NCBI GenBank assembly: GCA_964017155.1
Contig: OZ024857.1
Span: 6,232,327 to 6,296,326 of the forward strand
Direction: 5' to 3'
Source: Oasisia sp. SBJ-2009
Taxonomy: Eukaryota; Annelida; Polychaeta; Sabellida; Siboglinidae
DNA length: 64,000 bases
Positions 43,316 through 58,000 of the stretch are shown here, piece after piece; position 1 is the stretch's first letter; each line of letters starts with the position of its first letter. A program made the translations under genes and the position numbers. The notes beneath the pieces were generated by a model that was given only the letters and a program-made list of their open reading frames with translations, searched no databases and was not told the DNA's origin.

Positions 43316-43836
43316 ACTCATGGAAGCTTTAAAAATTCCCTGACTTTTCCCTAACTTTTCCCTGACTCAAAATTTCATTTTCCCTGACCATGCTGGCTGA
43401 GTAATCATGAAAATGTATGCGCGATGTACATATAATTAGCAATTAACTTACAAAATGTAATCAGTGTTTGATGCCCACTCAGATTGCCTAGTTCAATTCA
43501 TATACCACTCAAACCTATGTGTATGTTAAAATTGCCAAAAGAACAGTTATGGCATTATTACAACAGCCAACTGAAGAATGTATGGTATCCACATTTTTAA
43601 CAGCATATGTTTGTGATATCAACATTGTTTCACGGGATCGTTAAGCGTAATGAATTCAAGTTCACGGCGTTACGCGTATGGCATAAGAAAGTCAAATTTC
43701 CCTGACTTTCAAGGGATTTTCCTGTATTTCCCTGACTTTTCTCAAAATCTCAAATTTCCCTGACCCAGCACAAAATTCCCTGACTTTTCCCTGACCTTGA
43801 ATTTCCCTGACTTTTCCCTGACCAGTGGCAACCCTG
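43316..43836. mobile_element. 521-bp inverted-end MITE (hAT-like ends)
   Basis: The left tip CAGGGTTGCCACTCATGG and the right tip, inverted, CAGGGTTGCCACTGGTCAGG. Flanking TCAAG on both sides (43311-43315, 43837-43841) looks like a 5-bp target duplication. Many subterminal TTCCCTGACTTT words. The CAGGG..GCCA ends recall hAT elements, but hATs make 8-bp duplications, so the assignment is uncertain. Confidence 0.75.
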
Positions 43837-43928
43837 TCAAGACGTGACGAAATCGCATACGACTGAAATTGTCGTAACAAGACAACATCCATCCTAGAAG
43901 ACAAAGACGACTAAATGATGCAACTCAC

Positions 43929-43950
43929 CATCTGACTCCAACAACTCAGA
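43929..43950 (-). other. Candidate 22-nt kalirin micro-exon
   Basis: On the - strand a good pyrimidine tract ending GTGCAG is followed by 22 nt reading SELLESD plus one base, then GTGAGT. The entry phase (0) fits exon Q. No homology supports it, because Trio continues NDVRPI here. Confidence 0.2.
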
Positions 43951-44582
43951 CTGCACGGCAACACAGAGACAACAGGTTAGTGTGATAGATCAAGTGTGTT
44001 AGTGGGATGTTTGTGTATGTATGTTAAGTGTGTAAATGGGGTGGTTCGGGAGGCAAACTGTGTCAGTGCACCTACTCAGTAGCCTTAGTGTGTAAAGGGA
44101 CAGCCTCTATGTGTAAGTGTGACAGATCTGTAACTCAAGTGTGTTAGTGGGGTACACTGATAATGTAAGGGTAGCTGAAGTGTGTAAGCAGGGTTTTCCA
44201 GGAGTGCAAGTGTGTTAGTGGAATGCGTAAAGCGCCAGTGTGTAAACCAGCAACTACAGTGCATGAGTGGGATGTTCAATATCAGAGATGCACGCATACA
44301 CACACGCACTCACACAGTCACATACACATACATGCACACACACTCAATGGGCCCTATTTTGTGTTAACAGCAAGTAGTGCATAGTGAATGAACAACTCAA
44401 GATAAAGCAATTTCAAACACATCATTCTGACATTATATTAACACCAAGGAACTCTCTATAAATAAAACCTCTGAAGAAAATACACTTATACTATCAGTTT
44501 GTCAACCAAACTGAACCAATCAGTTCATCCAGAACAAATCCAAATTCTAGTCTTTTGATTAACTGGTTACTGTGATTCGTAC

Positions 44583-44718
44583 CTGATGTCTGCGTCGCTC
44601 CACAAAGTCAGCGAGGCGAGCGGTGGTGATGGGCTTGGTGTGGGCGGGGGAGGTGTGGACCACATAGGGCTTCTTCACCCACACGTGCTCGCGACACGTC
44701 TGAGCCGACGGTCGGCCA
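44583..44718 (-). CDS. KALRN: Kalirin/Trio exon Q (kinase end)
   Basis: Encodes [17 protein letters not shown] to [11 protein letters not shown], corresponding to KRPSAALALQEQWL and FIERRKHQ of Trio. In Trio about 20 residues (NDVRPI...) follow, so at least one more exon is expected downstream. I could not recognise it. Confidence 0.92.
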
Positions 44719-44928
44719 CTGCAAGGGAGCAGCCCGTTAGTAAGGGAGCAGTCAGTTTTTGGAGAGAATATTGCTGCGTTAAACAGTTATGATTCAAATA
44801 ATAATGGAGCTAGCATAATAATATCTGGTGCCAATCTTTCAGAGGATCAGCTATGACAAAACAAGATGATCCTGTGATTGTGTAATTCCTGTTTGTTGAA
44901 ATTCCCTCTTATCTGTATGTATAATATA

Positions 44929-44968
<40 letters not shown>

Positions 44969-45792
44969 TCCTAAAGACAGCTTATGTCGACCGATTATGC
45001 ATTGCATATAGGACCGGCTTATGTAGACCGCTGTTTTATGTAGACTAAGACTGGTCTACATAAAGATTCAACGTGTTAGTTCACAACTAACACAATTGAA
45101 TTGATCAGTACCATTGCTTGTGCAAACAGTTCATATGACCATGAAGTCCTGTGCGTAATTAATTTTTAAATGAACAACATCTTAAGTGATTTTGAGCATG
45201 TTTTCTCCAGCGCCGTGCATATTTTTGAGTATATTGTGTGCCGGGTTATATGTACCGGGTCAAAGTTCTTATAAATCTAGATTTTTGGTATATACCGAAC
45301 GAAGGGTTGGAGTTTCGTGTTCAGTGTATGATATACTTCATACTGATGCAAAAGGCTATATTATTATGTGTAAATTAGTAAAACTTGCATTTTGTCTTTA
45401 AAAAATGTTGGTCTTTGTTGTTATCGCATCGATACATTTCGTGCTCAAACATAACTTGGGCTTCGACTTAGTTTACATTTCTCAACACTGTTTTACTGTT
45501 TACTAAATTCGGCGTCTACCGCAAAAAAGGCTAACTAAATGTATGAAGCTTCCGGCGTTGCTGTGGTCTACATAAATCGGCATCTATGCATACGCAGGTT
45601 TTATGTAGACCGAATGTTTTGCATATACCTTATTTATTGAAATATTTTGATGAACTTTCATTATGTGTTAAACATTAGTATTAGAAACAATGTTCCAGTT
45701 TTACATCTTTGGAAGATGTATTAAATAAAAAAATACGTCTGGTCTACATAAGCCGGTTCTCTAGGCTCTGGTCGACATAAGCTGCTTTTAGG

Positions 45793-45845
<53 letters not shown>

Positions 45846-45938
45846 TGTATATATATATATATAATTTTTATATTATACATAAAGATAAAAGGGAATTTCA
45901 ACAATCAAGAATTACACAATCACAGGATCATCTTGTTT

Positions 45939-46025
<87 letters not shown>

Positions 46026-49000
46026 GAATACATTTGATGATCGTTTAAATATTTCCACATTTTCTGCGATACTAGATGTTCCATAAATATATGTAATGAT
46101 TTACAAACATTGAAAATGCTACATCAAACAGTAGCATTAATATCTATTACAATACCACCTCCGAACTCCCAAGTTAACCCTTCTGAGCATGTGTAATCTT
46201 GATAGTAAACAAGGACAACAAGTGTGACTGTCTGTCTGCGAGGTCCCCACCTTGGATCCACCCCGAGGAGACAGTTGATGAAGTCCCGGGCGTCCTGGGA
46301 GACCCCGGCGAAGTAGTCGTCGGGGAAGCTGTAGTCACACCGGGCGATGTTGGAGCACGTCTCCTCTGTGCTCTCGTCCAGGAAGGGAGACGCTCCACTC
46401 AGGAGCACGTACACAATCACCCCGATACTCCTGGGGGAGGGGTAGATAAGTGACATTAACGTCAAGTCAAATAATACTTTCTTGTCTGTCTTAAAATTGT
46501 ACATTTTAAGACAGAAAACTGACTTTGTCAATGATTATAAACTTTTAACATAATAATAATTATAATAAATAAATAAAACATGCACCAAAACACAATGATG
46601 TTTACAAGTAAAATGATTCTGAGGATATTAGTGCCATGGAAGTTATTATTATTTTTTTTAATTCTTACTGTAGCAGTGGTAGTGTAGTTGCAATAGCACT
46701 CACCAGATGTCAGTAGCGAGCCCAATAGGTAAGCCGTTGACAAGTTCTGGCGATGCAAACTCTGGACTTCCGACGAGGCTATGAACGTAGTAGCCGTTGC
46801 TAATGTGTCGTGCATCACCGAAGTCTATGAGCCTCACTCTCGACGATGTGTTCAAGATGTCTACCATGAGATTCTCAGGCTGCAATGACAACAAAATGCT
46901 CATAATTACAACCTGTTCTGAAAATAATTACCGGTAGTGTGATAGAAAGTAAGATTGGAGGTTTACTTTTTAACCAAACCTGGGACTGCACCAGTGACCT
47001 GAATGTAGAGGTGACTGTAATGGCAGGTATCTTTTGTTTTATTTTATTCTTACAGAAACAGTTTTAAACTTTTCTAATGTGCATAATTGCAAGGTGACTG
47101 CACTACACAGGTGATTTTTAACTATATTTCTAACTCAGAGATGACTCAGAGATTCATGGACACTACTGTAAGATTTATCATTACGTCTATTATGGCTACT
47201 TTTTCTCAGCATCTGAACCTGCGGTGCTGCCCCATACCTTGATGTCCAGGTGTGCGATGCGACAGTTGTGTAGGTACTGGACAACGTCCAGCAGCTGGTC
47301 AATGCAACTGGCGGCTTCGAGTTCGTCAAAGTGATCACGACTACAGATCAGTTCAAACAGTCGCCCCGCTGGCAGCCTGCAACACACCCACACACCGTGT
47401 CAGCCGCTGTCTCACAGTTCACTGTCATACGTCAAATGTAATACCTCAAGCTTTCTTGGTTGCTATGCCAACTCTGTAGAACTCATTCACTGTTAGAGCT
47501 TTATTTTTTATCTTACTGATTTTCTGGTAAATAGTCCTTCTTAATTTGTGTTGATATCCTTATATATGTACTCGTTTGGCACTGAAGATAATTTGCAAAT
47601 TTGCTGTTGTAATAAATTGTTGTAATAAACACACAAGTTTATGACTATGCTAAATCTGATCCTTCTAACATAAATATGTAACACTATCTCACGTAGAACT
47701 TAGAAGACATATTATTTTAAGTTCCTCAAGTTGAAATGATTAATAGACACATACAAAAATCTTGCAGATAAATATATGTTAGAATTATGACAAAAATAAT
47801 ACCATGAAGTCATTATCCATCATAACAAACCATACATGGAACAAACGCTGTAACACACACACACTCACAGCGGCAGAATGATGACATGACTAGTTGCGGT
47901 CTCGTACAGTGACAGTGGCTGTAGGAGGGCGCTGTGCTGGAGGCCGAGGAGGGCATTGACCTCCAGGGCAGCCTCCGCACGCCCCACTAGCCGCTTACTG
48001 ACCATCTTAGCGGCTACTTCTTGACCGGACATACGGTGGACACACTTCTTGACGAGAGAAAACCTGCCCCTGTCAACAACAACCACGGGACAAGTGACTG
48101 AAAGAATCAGTTTCAGGAAACACGTATCACTGCAGGAGGTATTAACAGTCTTGAGTCCAACTAGATTCAAAACTGTCCTTAAGAACTCATTTGTTTAAAC
48201 TGGCTTAGTTCCACTGAGGAACTGTCCTCTATGACACTTTTACAAGCATATATCTTATGAATTAATTGATTACCTTATTTAATCGATTAACTTATTCAGT
48301 AGCTGTTATTTTATTATTTATTATTTTTTAAATTATATAATCACTCTAAAGTATAATTCTTTTATACCAGAATACTTTACAGACATATGTATTGTAAGAG
48401 ATGCGGATTAAATCAATCGGGACAATTATTTGTATCTATAAATTTGTACCTGTCTAAAATGTGACTGCATACAGTAGAACTGGCCTATTGTTTTTCTTGA
48501 AGAGTTACTGACCTGGCAAGTTCTCCAACTTCTACATAGTCTTGTTGAAATGTCTTCAGCCATTGCAGGTCTCCCTCGTCCTCACTCGAGTCTGTCAGTA
48601 ACATAATACCACAACTGTATAGGTTACCTTTTACCATGAACACATGCCACCAGGCTACCATGACTGGCTTAATTGGTTACGGTAACACTATTTACTGAAG
48701 TATTTTGTTTTAACAGGAGAAATAGCCTAGAAATATAGGACACCAAGCAAAGTTACTGGGAGACAGGGTAGCTGATATATCAGAAAGGATTTTGTTCTGA
48801 CACATGACTATAAATAAATGGTCTACTGGTATCCCCTGGGGACCATTTCACTAAGATCAAGAGTGCTTTAGGAGAATTCACCCTTAAACAAAATCTGTTG
48901 CTAAATTAAGGGTATTTTTCAAAATGCAAATATCCATTGCCATAGTACCTTTCCATGACACACCAGTGACAATGTATCATTGGCGTATCATGATGTTGAA

Positions 49001-52000
49001 AGTTTTCATGTAGCTAAGATCACTGTTAAGGATCAAAATTTATTTTAAGACACTAAATTGGGTTCAAGAGCTCTTAACAACATTAGTGAAATGGTCCCTG
49101 GGCGTCGTCGACCTGGACCTACAGAGGAGAGACTGGCTCAATTGCGTTCACCTTGACCTGTCATGGAAGCAGATGTGAGAAAAAGATGAAGAAGTTGAAG
49201 AAAAAGTGTGAATATGTTTGAAAAAACCTGACAAATATCTTAGGATCTCTCTTAAAGTTACAAGATTGAACAAGATTGAACAAGATTGAACAAGATTGCC
49301 ACCCGGAGAATCAACTCTAGATGGCAGGAGGACAAGGAAGCCCTTTGGCTTATCGAGAGAATGAGAATTTTCTAATATCTAGTCTGCACTGCTTCCTTGC
49401 TAATGTAATTCCATGTCCTCCAGTCCTTCTCTCTCTCATAACCGAGAAAAAAATATTTCTATCAATATTTTCATACCCATTCAATATTTTAAACACTTAT
49501 TTTCTAGTGTCATTAATCCAGTTTTTAGACGCATTTCATAGCTAATATTCCTGAGTTTTGGTATCATTCTGGTTGCTCTCCTTTGTACTCTTTCTAGTAT
49601 ATCAATAGCCTTCTTGTGATATGGCCTCCATTACGATCAACATAAGACTTGCAAGGACCCAAAAGTGTCCTAGTTCACTTCAGGGTGTCTACTTTGTATG
49701 GCAACTGTTTTAGGTCTGTGTTTGTCCAGTCAGGCTTGTGACGGACGTCAAGTGCCCAAGTGTCACATGATGTACACACCGGTTGTCATGGTGATGGGGT
49801 CGGAGGGGGCACTTGCGACGATTCGATCGTGACAGTTTGCGACGATGCGGAACTGGTACGTGAAGCCGGGCCTCAACCCTGTGATCATGTGACTAGAAAT
49901 GGGTGCGAGAGATGCAGCGGTCTGCCACTCGGAAGACCCTGAAAGTGTACATCTATGTATGTATATACATTGTTGACATTTAGGCCCTCAAACCTTTTTT
50001 TATGACAAAAACATAAGGTAAAATGTGTAAATGGCCAACCATATGTGGGAATGTTTAACTTAGGAGTGCAGCTGTAGTAATAATAATCTTTATTGTTACA
50101 TAATGTCCTGTACATTAAAGTAATATTCATTACAGTAGAGTAATACGTGTCCTATAGATGTTTATATTCCTTATTTGTGTGTCAAGTTGTAGCAAAATCA
50201 TAAATCGTGAACACAAACAGAACCGTCATAAAATTCTAACTAGTTAATTAATTAATTATAAGTGTATCATAAAATAAAATTACATGACCAATGCATGCGT
50301 GTTCATACAAAATTGTCTTTAACAATCATCAACATCACTAGTAAAGCTTGGTGGAGGTCACACACACAATCCAGAATGAGATGCAGACAGACAGTGACTT
50401 ACTGGACCCTTCAACTGGACTGTGTCCATGTTTAGTTAATTCTGAACTACCTAGGTGACGGAAGATACAGTACCTGTCTCCAAGAACTGGACACTGTAGC
50501 CGTGGACTGCGAGAGATGGGGGTGCTGCCCCCCAGTCCAGCAGGACACTGTCCACTCCCTGTCGAGTGACCACTGGTCTGCCAGGACCAGCTGAATTATC
50601 TGCCAATAACATAGGCCCATATAAAGGTTGCAACAAACGTTAGCGTTACGATGGATGGTTTACCTGTCATACTACTATTCAGTGACACAACTGCAAACAA
50701 ATTAAATTATTATTAAACTTAATGATTAAAAGTAGAGTGCAACTTTGCAATTATGGTAGACCTAGGGAGCTGGCACAAGTGACCTGAATGGAAAGGTGAC
50801 CTCATTGGCAAAACATTTGTTCTATAGTTCACTGCTACAAAAATAATTTGTAATTGTCCCAGGGTAGACTTAATTGGAAGGTGGCTGCAGCACTGAGGTC
50901 ACCATAAAGGTAAAGGGAGGGTTCACTGAATATCTGCCAATTATATTCTGCCCAGGAAGCAAAATATCTGTACCTGTTGGATTAGTTTATACTGTGAGCT
51001 AACTATAATTTGTTAAATAATTAGGTAACTTCTATTGTGTCTAAATCCTTAGACACCAAAGCTCAGAAAACCACCCATGAAAGTAAGAATTGTGTCTGTC
51101 AAATAACAATACCTGCATTGACGCGTGATGTCATGTGCTTAGTCACTGGTCCCTTACCTACTACTGTGAGTCTGGCAGACGTTGAGACGGTCCCCACCTC
51201 GCTGCGAGCCAGACAGGTGTACATGCCCGCCTCGTCCCGGTGCACCTGTCGAAGCTACAGGTACAGAGAAGGAACAGTCAGGGACTGTCTAAAGATGACA
51301 GCATATATTTTTAATACAAGAAAACTGTCTTTTCGCTACACTGATAATCCGCTAAGATGAAATTAACCAATATTATTCTGAATAGGTAAGTCTTATTAGA
51401 AGCATGTTTAAATAGATCAGATCAAATGATCGGATAAAGTAAAAGAAACAAGTTTAATAACAGGTTGTACTAAAAGCAATACCAGCCAATGCACTGCCAC
51501 ACCACACAGATTTATGAAAGATTTGGTTGTGCACCATCAAAGTTGTTTTTAAATATCAATTGTCAATATGCGTTATATTTAATCAGATCCAAGATCATTA
51601 TTTGTATACATGAAATTACTGTCTTTTTTCCCATGACCTGTCCCATAGACTCATCTGTCTTACCTTCCCTCCAGCTTACCTCCCATCCCAATCACCAGCC
51701 TCCTAGATCCACCACCTGTCCCCTCAGTAGCCAGCTACCACCTCATCTGTCCCCTACTGCCCACCCAGCCCTATTCCTGTACCCATCACAGGCCCTCATA
51801 CACATCACCAGCCCCCTACACCATCATCAGTCTCCTACACCCATCACCAGCCCCCTACACCATCATCAGTCTCCTACACCCATCACCAGCCCCCTACAAC
51901 ATCATCAGTCTCCTACACCCATCACCAGCCCCCTACACCATCATGAATCTCCTACACCCATCACCAGCCCCCTACACCATCATCAATCTCCTACACCCAT

Positions 52001-55000
52001 CACCAGCCCCCTACACCATCATCAATCTCCTACACCCATCACCAGCCCCCTACACCATCATCAGTCTCCTACACCCATCACAAGCCCCCTACACCATCAT
52101 CAATCTCCTACACCCATCACCAGCCACCTCCACCAATCACCAGCCCCCTACACCCATCACAGGCCCCCTACACTCATCACGAACCCCCTACATCCACCAC
52201 CAACCCCCTACACCCATCACCAGCCCCCTACACCTATCACCAGCCCCCTACACCCATCACCAGCCTCCCACACCCATCACAGGCCCCAATACTCATCACC
52301 AGCCCCCTACACCCATCACAGACCCCCTACACCCCTCACCAGTCCCCTACACCATCATCAGTCTCCTATCCCCATCATCAGCCCCATACTTAACCGTCAC
52401 CAGCCCCCTACCTACCCTCACCAGCCCCCTACCCCCTCACCTGCAGCGTGGCTGTCCCATCATCTGTGTATGAGAACGCCACCCGTGGTCCACTGACTAG
52501 TTCCGCTTGGTTTGGTCCACACCATGTCACTGTCGGTCGCGGTCGACCGCACATTCTACACATGAAAACGGCCGTCCCGCCGACCTCTACCATCACACCG
52601 GTGAGGTCGCGCTTGACCAGTGGGGCCACCTCATAGACAAGGTCAGGGTTCACCAACTGCAAAGAAAACATCAGACTGGATTATCTGAAATCCTAATGAA
52701 AACTATAAATCTTCTTTTAAAATGTTTCACATTTTAAACAGATGCAAAACGTTTGGCGATAACACTTAAACAAATATGGACACATTAACTAAATTAGTTA
52801 CAACAAACCCTGTTAGTGATTTATAGCTAACAATGTCAGGCTGTAACTAGCAAGTAAGTCAATCTATGTACAATCATGACCAAGTTGCTTATTTAGTATA
52901 CCAATATGATATTATATCAATATGACTATCATATTAAACAAAATCTACCATCAGTCACACACGACAGTGCAGTGGCATGGTGTAAAGGTACGTTCTTATA
53001 CGGTGCACTATCCAGTCCTCAGCACTGGTCAAAGTGCTTTACCCTTTACTCCCTGGCAGACCTGTACAAATGAACACTATCTTGTCTTCTTTGGGAAACA
53101 CCCAGCCACATATGCATCAAGTCTATTCATACACAAATATCCACCGCTGTCTATAGCCAGTTGCTCATTCATACAGCTATGAACTGGAGCAATGAATGAA
53201 CTTGTCCAAGCTTTGACATCAGGGCACACGATTGAAACCCGTTACTAAGTGGAGAGCCTAGAGCTGTAGCCACTGCGCCACGGCCTGGTTAGAACTAGAC
53301 AGTATGAGACCATGTGACTGGTGGTTAATCAAGTGTACTTGTATTTATCCGCCTACCTTCACGCTCTGACTGTCGCGGTCCAGACTCCCGCCCCGGCCCG
53401 ACTCCTTCTTGAAACTCATCTTCTTCACTTTGAGGTGCCAAGACTTCCTAAACACAAGAACATCTCACAATGTACTCATCAATGCAGCATGTGTCTGATG
53501 GCAGAGGCCTATGATAAGTGACTAAAGGCAATGGTGTTAGTTACAGAATAGACGGTATGTTACTAACATACACATAGTATGCTGTAGCGTTAGTAATAAA
53601 ATATACAATATGCTACTAATGTACTAAACACTGTTGTATTACATAGATAGAGACTACAATGTTCAGGCATTAAAGAGTGCAGCATGAATTAGACACCATA
53701 CAGTTATGTTATTACTATTACACATTATAAAAAGCTGCTGCATGAATGCAACCATTGGAAGGGGGTGGCATTAGAGAGAAAATGTATGGTGTGTTATTAA
53801 AGCCAGTAGCACTGTTAACAGCATATATGCAGTAAGCTACTAAATGCTCAGGTCTCAATTACATAACATACAAAACACTATTGAAGGCGCCTATTTAAAT
53901 CTGTTGTCCATAAGTTGTTTTGTTAATTATAGTACCATGTGCTATACAACTCTAATATATGGAATGCCACTGAAAGCTGTGGCGTTAAATGAATTACATA
54001 CAGTAAGCTACTAAAAGCTGTGGTTTCAAATAAGTTACATACAGTAAGCTACTAAAAGCTGTGGGGTCAAATACGTTACATACAGTAAGCTACTAAAAGC
54101 TGTGGGGTCAAATAAGTTACATAAAGTAAGCTACTAAAAGCTGTGGGGTCAAATAAGTTACATAAAGTAAGCTACTAAAAGCTGTGGTGTTAAATAAGTT
54201 ACATAAAGTAAGCTACTAAAAGCTGTGGCGTCAAATAAGTTATATAAAGTAAGCTACTAAAAGCTGTGGCGTTAAATAAGTTACATACAGTAAACTACTA
54301 AAAGCTGTGGCGTTAAATAAGTTACATACAGTAAACTACTAAAAGCTGTGGTGTTAAATAAGTTACATACAATAAGCTACTAAAAGCTATGGTGTTAAAT
54401 AAGTTACATATGATAAGCTACTAAAAGCTGTGGTGTTAAATAAGTTATATAAAATAAGCTACTAAAAGCTGTGGCGTCAAATAAGTTACATACAGTAAGC
54501 TACTAAAAGCTGTGGTGTTAAATAAGTTACATACAGTAAGCTACTAAAAGCTATGGTGTTAAATAAGTTACATACAGTAAGCTACTAAAAGCTATGGTGT
54601 TAAATAAGTTACATACAGTAAGCTACTAAAAGCTATGGTGTTAAATAAGTTACATACAGTAAGCTACTAAAAGCTGTTGTGTCAAATAACTTACATACAG
54701 TAAGCTACATAATAAGTTACATACAGTAAGCTACCAAACGCTGTGGCATGAAATAAGTTATATACAGTAAGCTACTAAATGCTGTGGCGTCAAATAAGCT
54801 ACATACAGTAAGCTACTAAAAGCTGTGGTGTTAAATAAGTGATATATAGTAAGCTACTAAAAGCTGTGTCACTAATCAAGATTCTACAGTAAGCTACTAA
54901 AATATGTGACCTCAATAAACAGCACCCAATAACCAACTAAACCAGTGGGGTTGAGTCGCCCCTGTGTGTGACCCACCTGAACCCGTTGTCTCCCTCCTTG

Positions 55001-58000
55001 TGCCCCAGTATGTGCCCTGGGATCCAGCCCTCGGCGGCGGGGCTGGCCTCGGAGGCAGCGCGGTGCACGAAGCACATGTTGTGTTGGTCGGAGGAGAGCA
55101 CCTGCACCGTCTCCCCGCGGACCACGGAGAACTCATCCTCCTTCTGGGCCGTGTAGTCACTCAGCACCTTCACCATCGTCTGAGACCAAACAACAGTACT
55201 CACTACCCGATTCACTCACTCACTCACTCACTCACTCACTCACTCACTCACTCACTCACTCACTCACTCACTCACTCACTCACTCACTCACTCACTCACT
55301 CACTCACTCACTCACTCACTCACTCACTCACACCTAGCAGTGTCCGTCTGGGGGTGGGGGATCATTGGGGATGAAGCAACTCATGGTGGGTTGCAACAAT
55401 TCCTGGGGAGTTGTGACAATCCCTAGGGAGTTGTGACAATCCCTGGGAAGTTGTGACAATCCCTGAGTTGTGACAATCCCTGGGGAGTTGCGACAATCCC
55501 TGAGTTGTGACAATATCAGGGGAGTTGTGACAATACCTAGGAAGTTGTGACAATCTTTAGGGAGTTGTGACAATCCCTAGGGAGTTGTGACAATCCTTAT
55601 GGAGTTGTGACAATCCCGGGGAGTTGTGACAATCCCTGAAGAGTTGTGACAATCCCTGGGGAGTGGTGACAATCCTTAGGGAGTTGTGACAATCCCTGGG
55701 GAGTTGTGACAATCCTACCTTTGAGTTGGTTACAATTCTGGGGGGCATGAACAATCCCTGGTTATCAGGGGGTATGGAACACTCCCTGGGGGCTGGAACA
55801 AACCTTGGGGGGTAGAATAATCCCTGATGAAAGGGCTGGAGTAAAACAGACTTTAGAGGAATTGTGTACAGATGGGGTTAATAATCATAATTTGATAAGG
55901 CACTGTAAACACTTTGTGAAAGTGATAGGGTCAGAGGTTGCCTAATCGCAATATGTTTGGGTTTTTGAATGCATTCAAATATAGTTTTCATGGCATATTT
56001 CAATGGTGGCTGAAATTACCTTAGAAAAAACGATATTTATTTAGTATATCTTGATTCACGGTCTTTGTCAGCAGAGTGGCTTGCTTCACTACGATGTCAC
56101 ATGACCAGCGTCATGTGACACAAGCCATTCCAGTGTTCATGACTGTGCATCTCAGTAAAATATTCAAAAGTTAAACCAAATAATTTGGAAGGTAATATCA
56201 TCCACTATTGGTTGACAATGTCCGTTACTATGTACGTAGGATGTTTAACATTGTTAGTAGGTATGTCAGATGTTAACATTACACGTAGCCCCGGTGAACT
56301 GTGGCATTCCCGGTGGATTTAGGAAATGTGTGCTATACTGTGGAGGTAGCTTCGAGTCTCTGGTGTGGGATTGTCCAATAAACTGCCCCTGAGGTTTTGA
56401 GAGCTTCCCCAGGGATGGACACTGAGAGGTGCATTGTGGGGTGACCTTGGAGAGGTCAGAGGTGACATTGGAGAGGTCAAAGGAGGATGCTGGGAAGGAC
56501 AATGTTGACTTATATAATGTGAATGAAGCAAGTCGAGTGAGCTGTTAGTGATAGAGGTATTCGTTGTCAGCATTTGTCTGTAATTGTGTAGTATGTATGT
56601 AACATGTCTTCCATGTGTCGTGTGTGAGTTAGCTGTGTAGCAGTCGTGGTGTGACTGGCACTTCTAATAACTGTACTTTATTCACCCATTACTATCTGCT
56701 TTTTATGTGTCTATAGTTTGTTATTTGTAACATAAGTCTGACATTTTTTCAAGACTATGCTAGCCTGGAAACAATCTAACTTGATCAGCAGCTGAACAGA
56801 TCCCATTAATATTGTTATTAAACAGTTACATGTGCCTACACATTTGGTGTATGTTCACACTTCATAATTAACCTGAAAACCTACACTATAACCTATGCTG
56901 GGAACACACCCTTCGACTTAGAATTCTAATAATAATAGCTACTTTCATAATGTTTTATCATGTACATTTCCGGGACACATTTTAATCACAATTCCAAAGA
57001 TACGTAATTTAAAATCAATGGTTTTCTTCTGAAAGTTTCGGAGGAAGCTTAGCTTAGAAATTCACTAAATGAAAATATACAAGAACCAGAACAATATATT
57101 ATTGCGTATTTGTTAATATGTGTATAAATGTATAACTTCATGGTAAAAAACAAAAAACTACAAAAAACATCACCATATGGTTGGGTTATATGTAGATATA
57201 AAAAGTGGATCCTTGATATGCCAACTAAATATACCGGGATAGGCTGTCCATTTGTTTTGTCTCTGGATGTCAATCTTGTAAAGTCTGGTTAAATCTTAGT
57301 GTTTATGTTGTAATTTTTATACACTATGAACAACTTGTATTCTGATTGTAAAACTTTTGTAAACAACTGCATTGGTTGGTTCGATATTCTGATTGTATAA
57401 CATACATAAACAACCTGTCCTTGTATAAGCAAGCTGTGTTTGTGTTGATTTAATTCTGACTGTAAAACTGTAAATAAGTTACGTAAACAATCTTTGTCTG
57501 TGTTGGTTTGATTCTGGCTGTGAATCGCAGAAACGACGAGTGAAATGGACAAGTGTGTAGTGGATAGACCAGATGAATCAGAGTCGACAAGAGCAGATGT
57601 GAACAGCAGATGACTGGAGGTTATGCGGTGATATCGACGTGGATGTGATGTAATGACGGAGGTGCAAGTGCGTGTTATGGTTCACTTCAAGTCGTGAACG
57701 AGAAGAGAAGAAAATTACACATAAAGTGCCTAGCAGTTTCTGAACACAAACAGAACAACGCAAAACGTAACAACTTAACTAAACAAAACCGTCAATGCTG
57801 CGTTCGCACGCCGAACTGTTTGGAAATGAAAAGACTGCAAAACATGACAAGCAAATCAAGATGAAACTGTCAATTTAACGGCTCTGGACGAGAGTTTGTT
57901 TGTAAATCATAAAAACATGAAACAGAAAACAACAGAAACGATTACAGATGCTTGCATGTTGCAAATAATTCTTACAAAAACAACCTGTTTACGAGTGTGT

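Noticed and set aside
51489..52496. 335-codon His/Pro-rich frame on the + strand
   Set aside because: Product of the intronic minisatellite next to kalirin exon H; no splice signals or homology.
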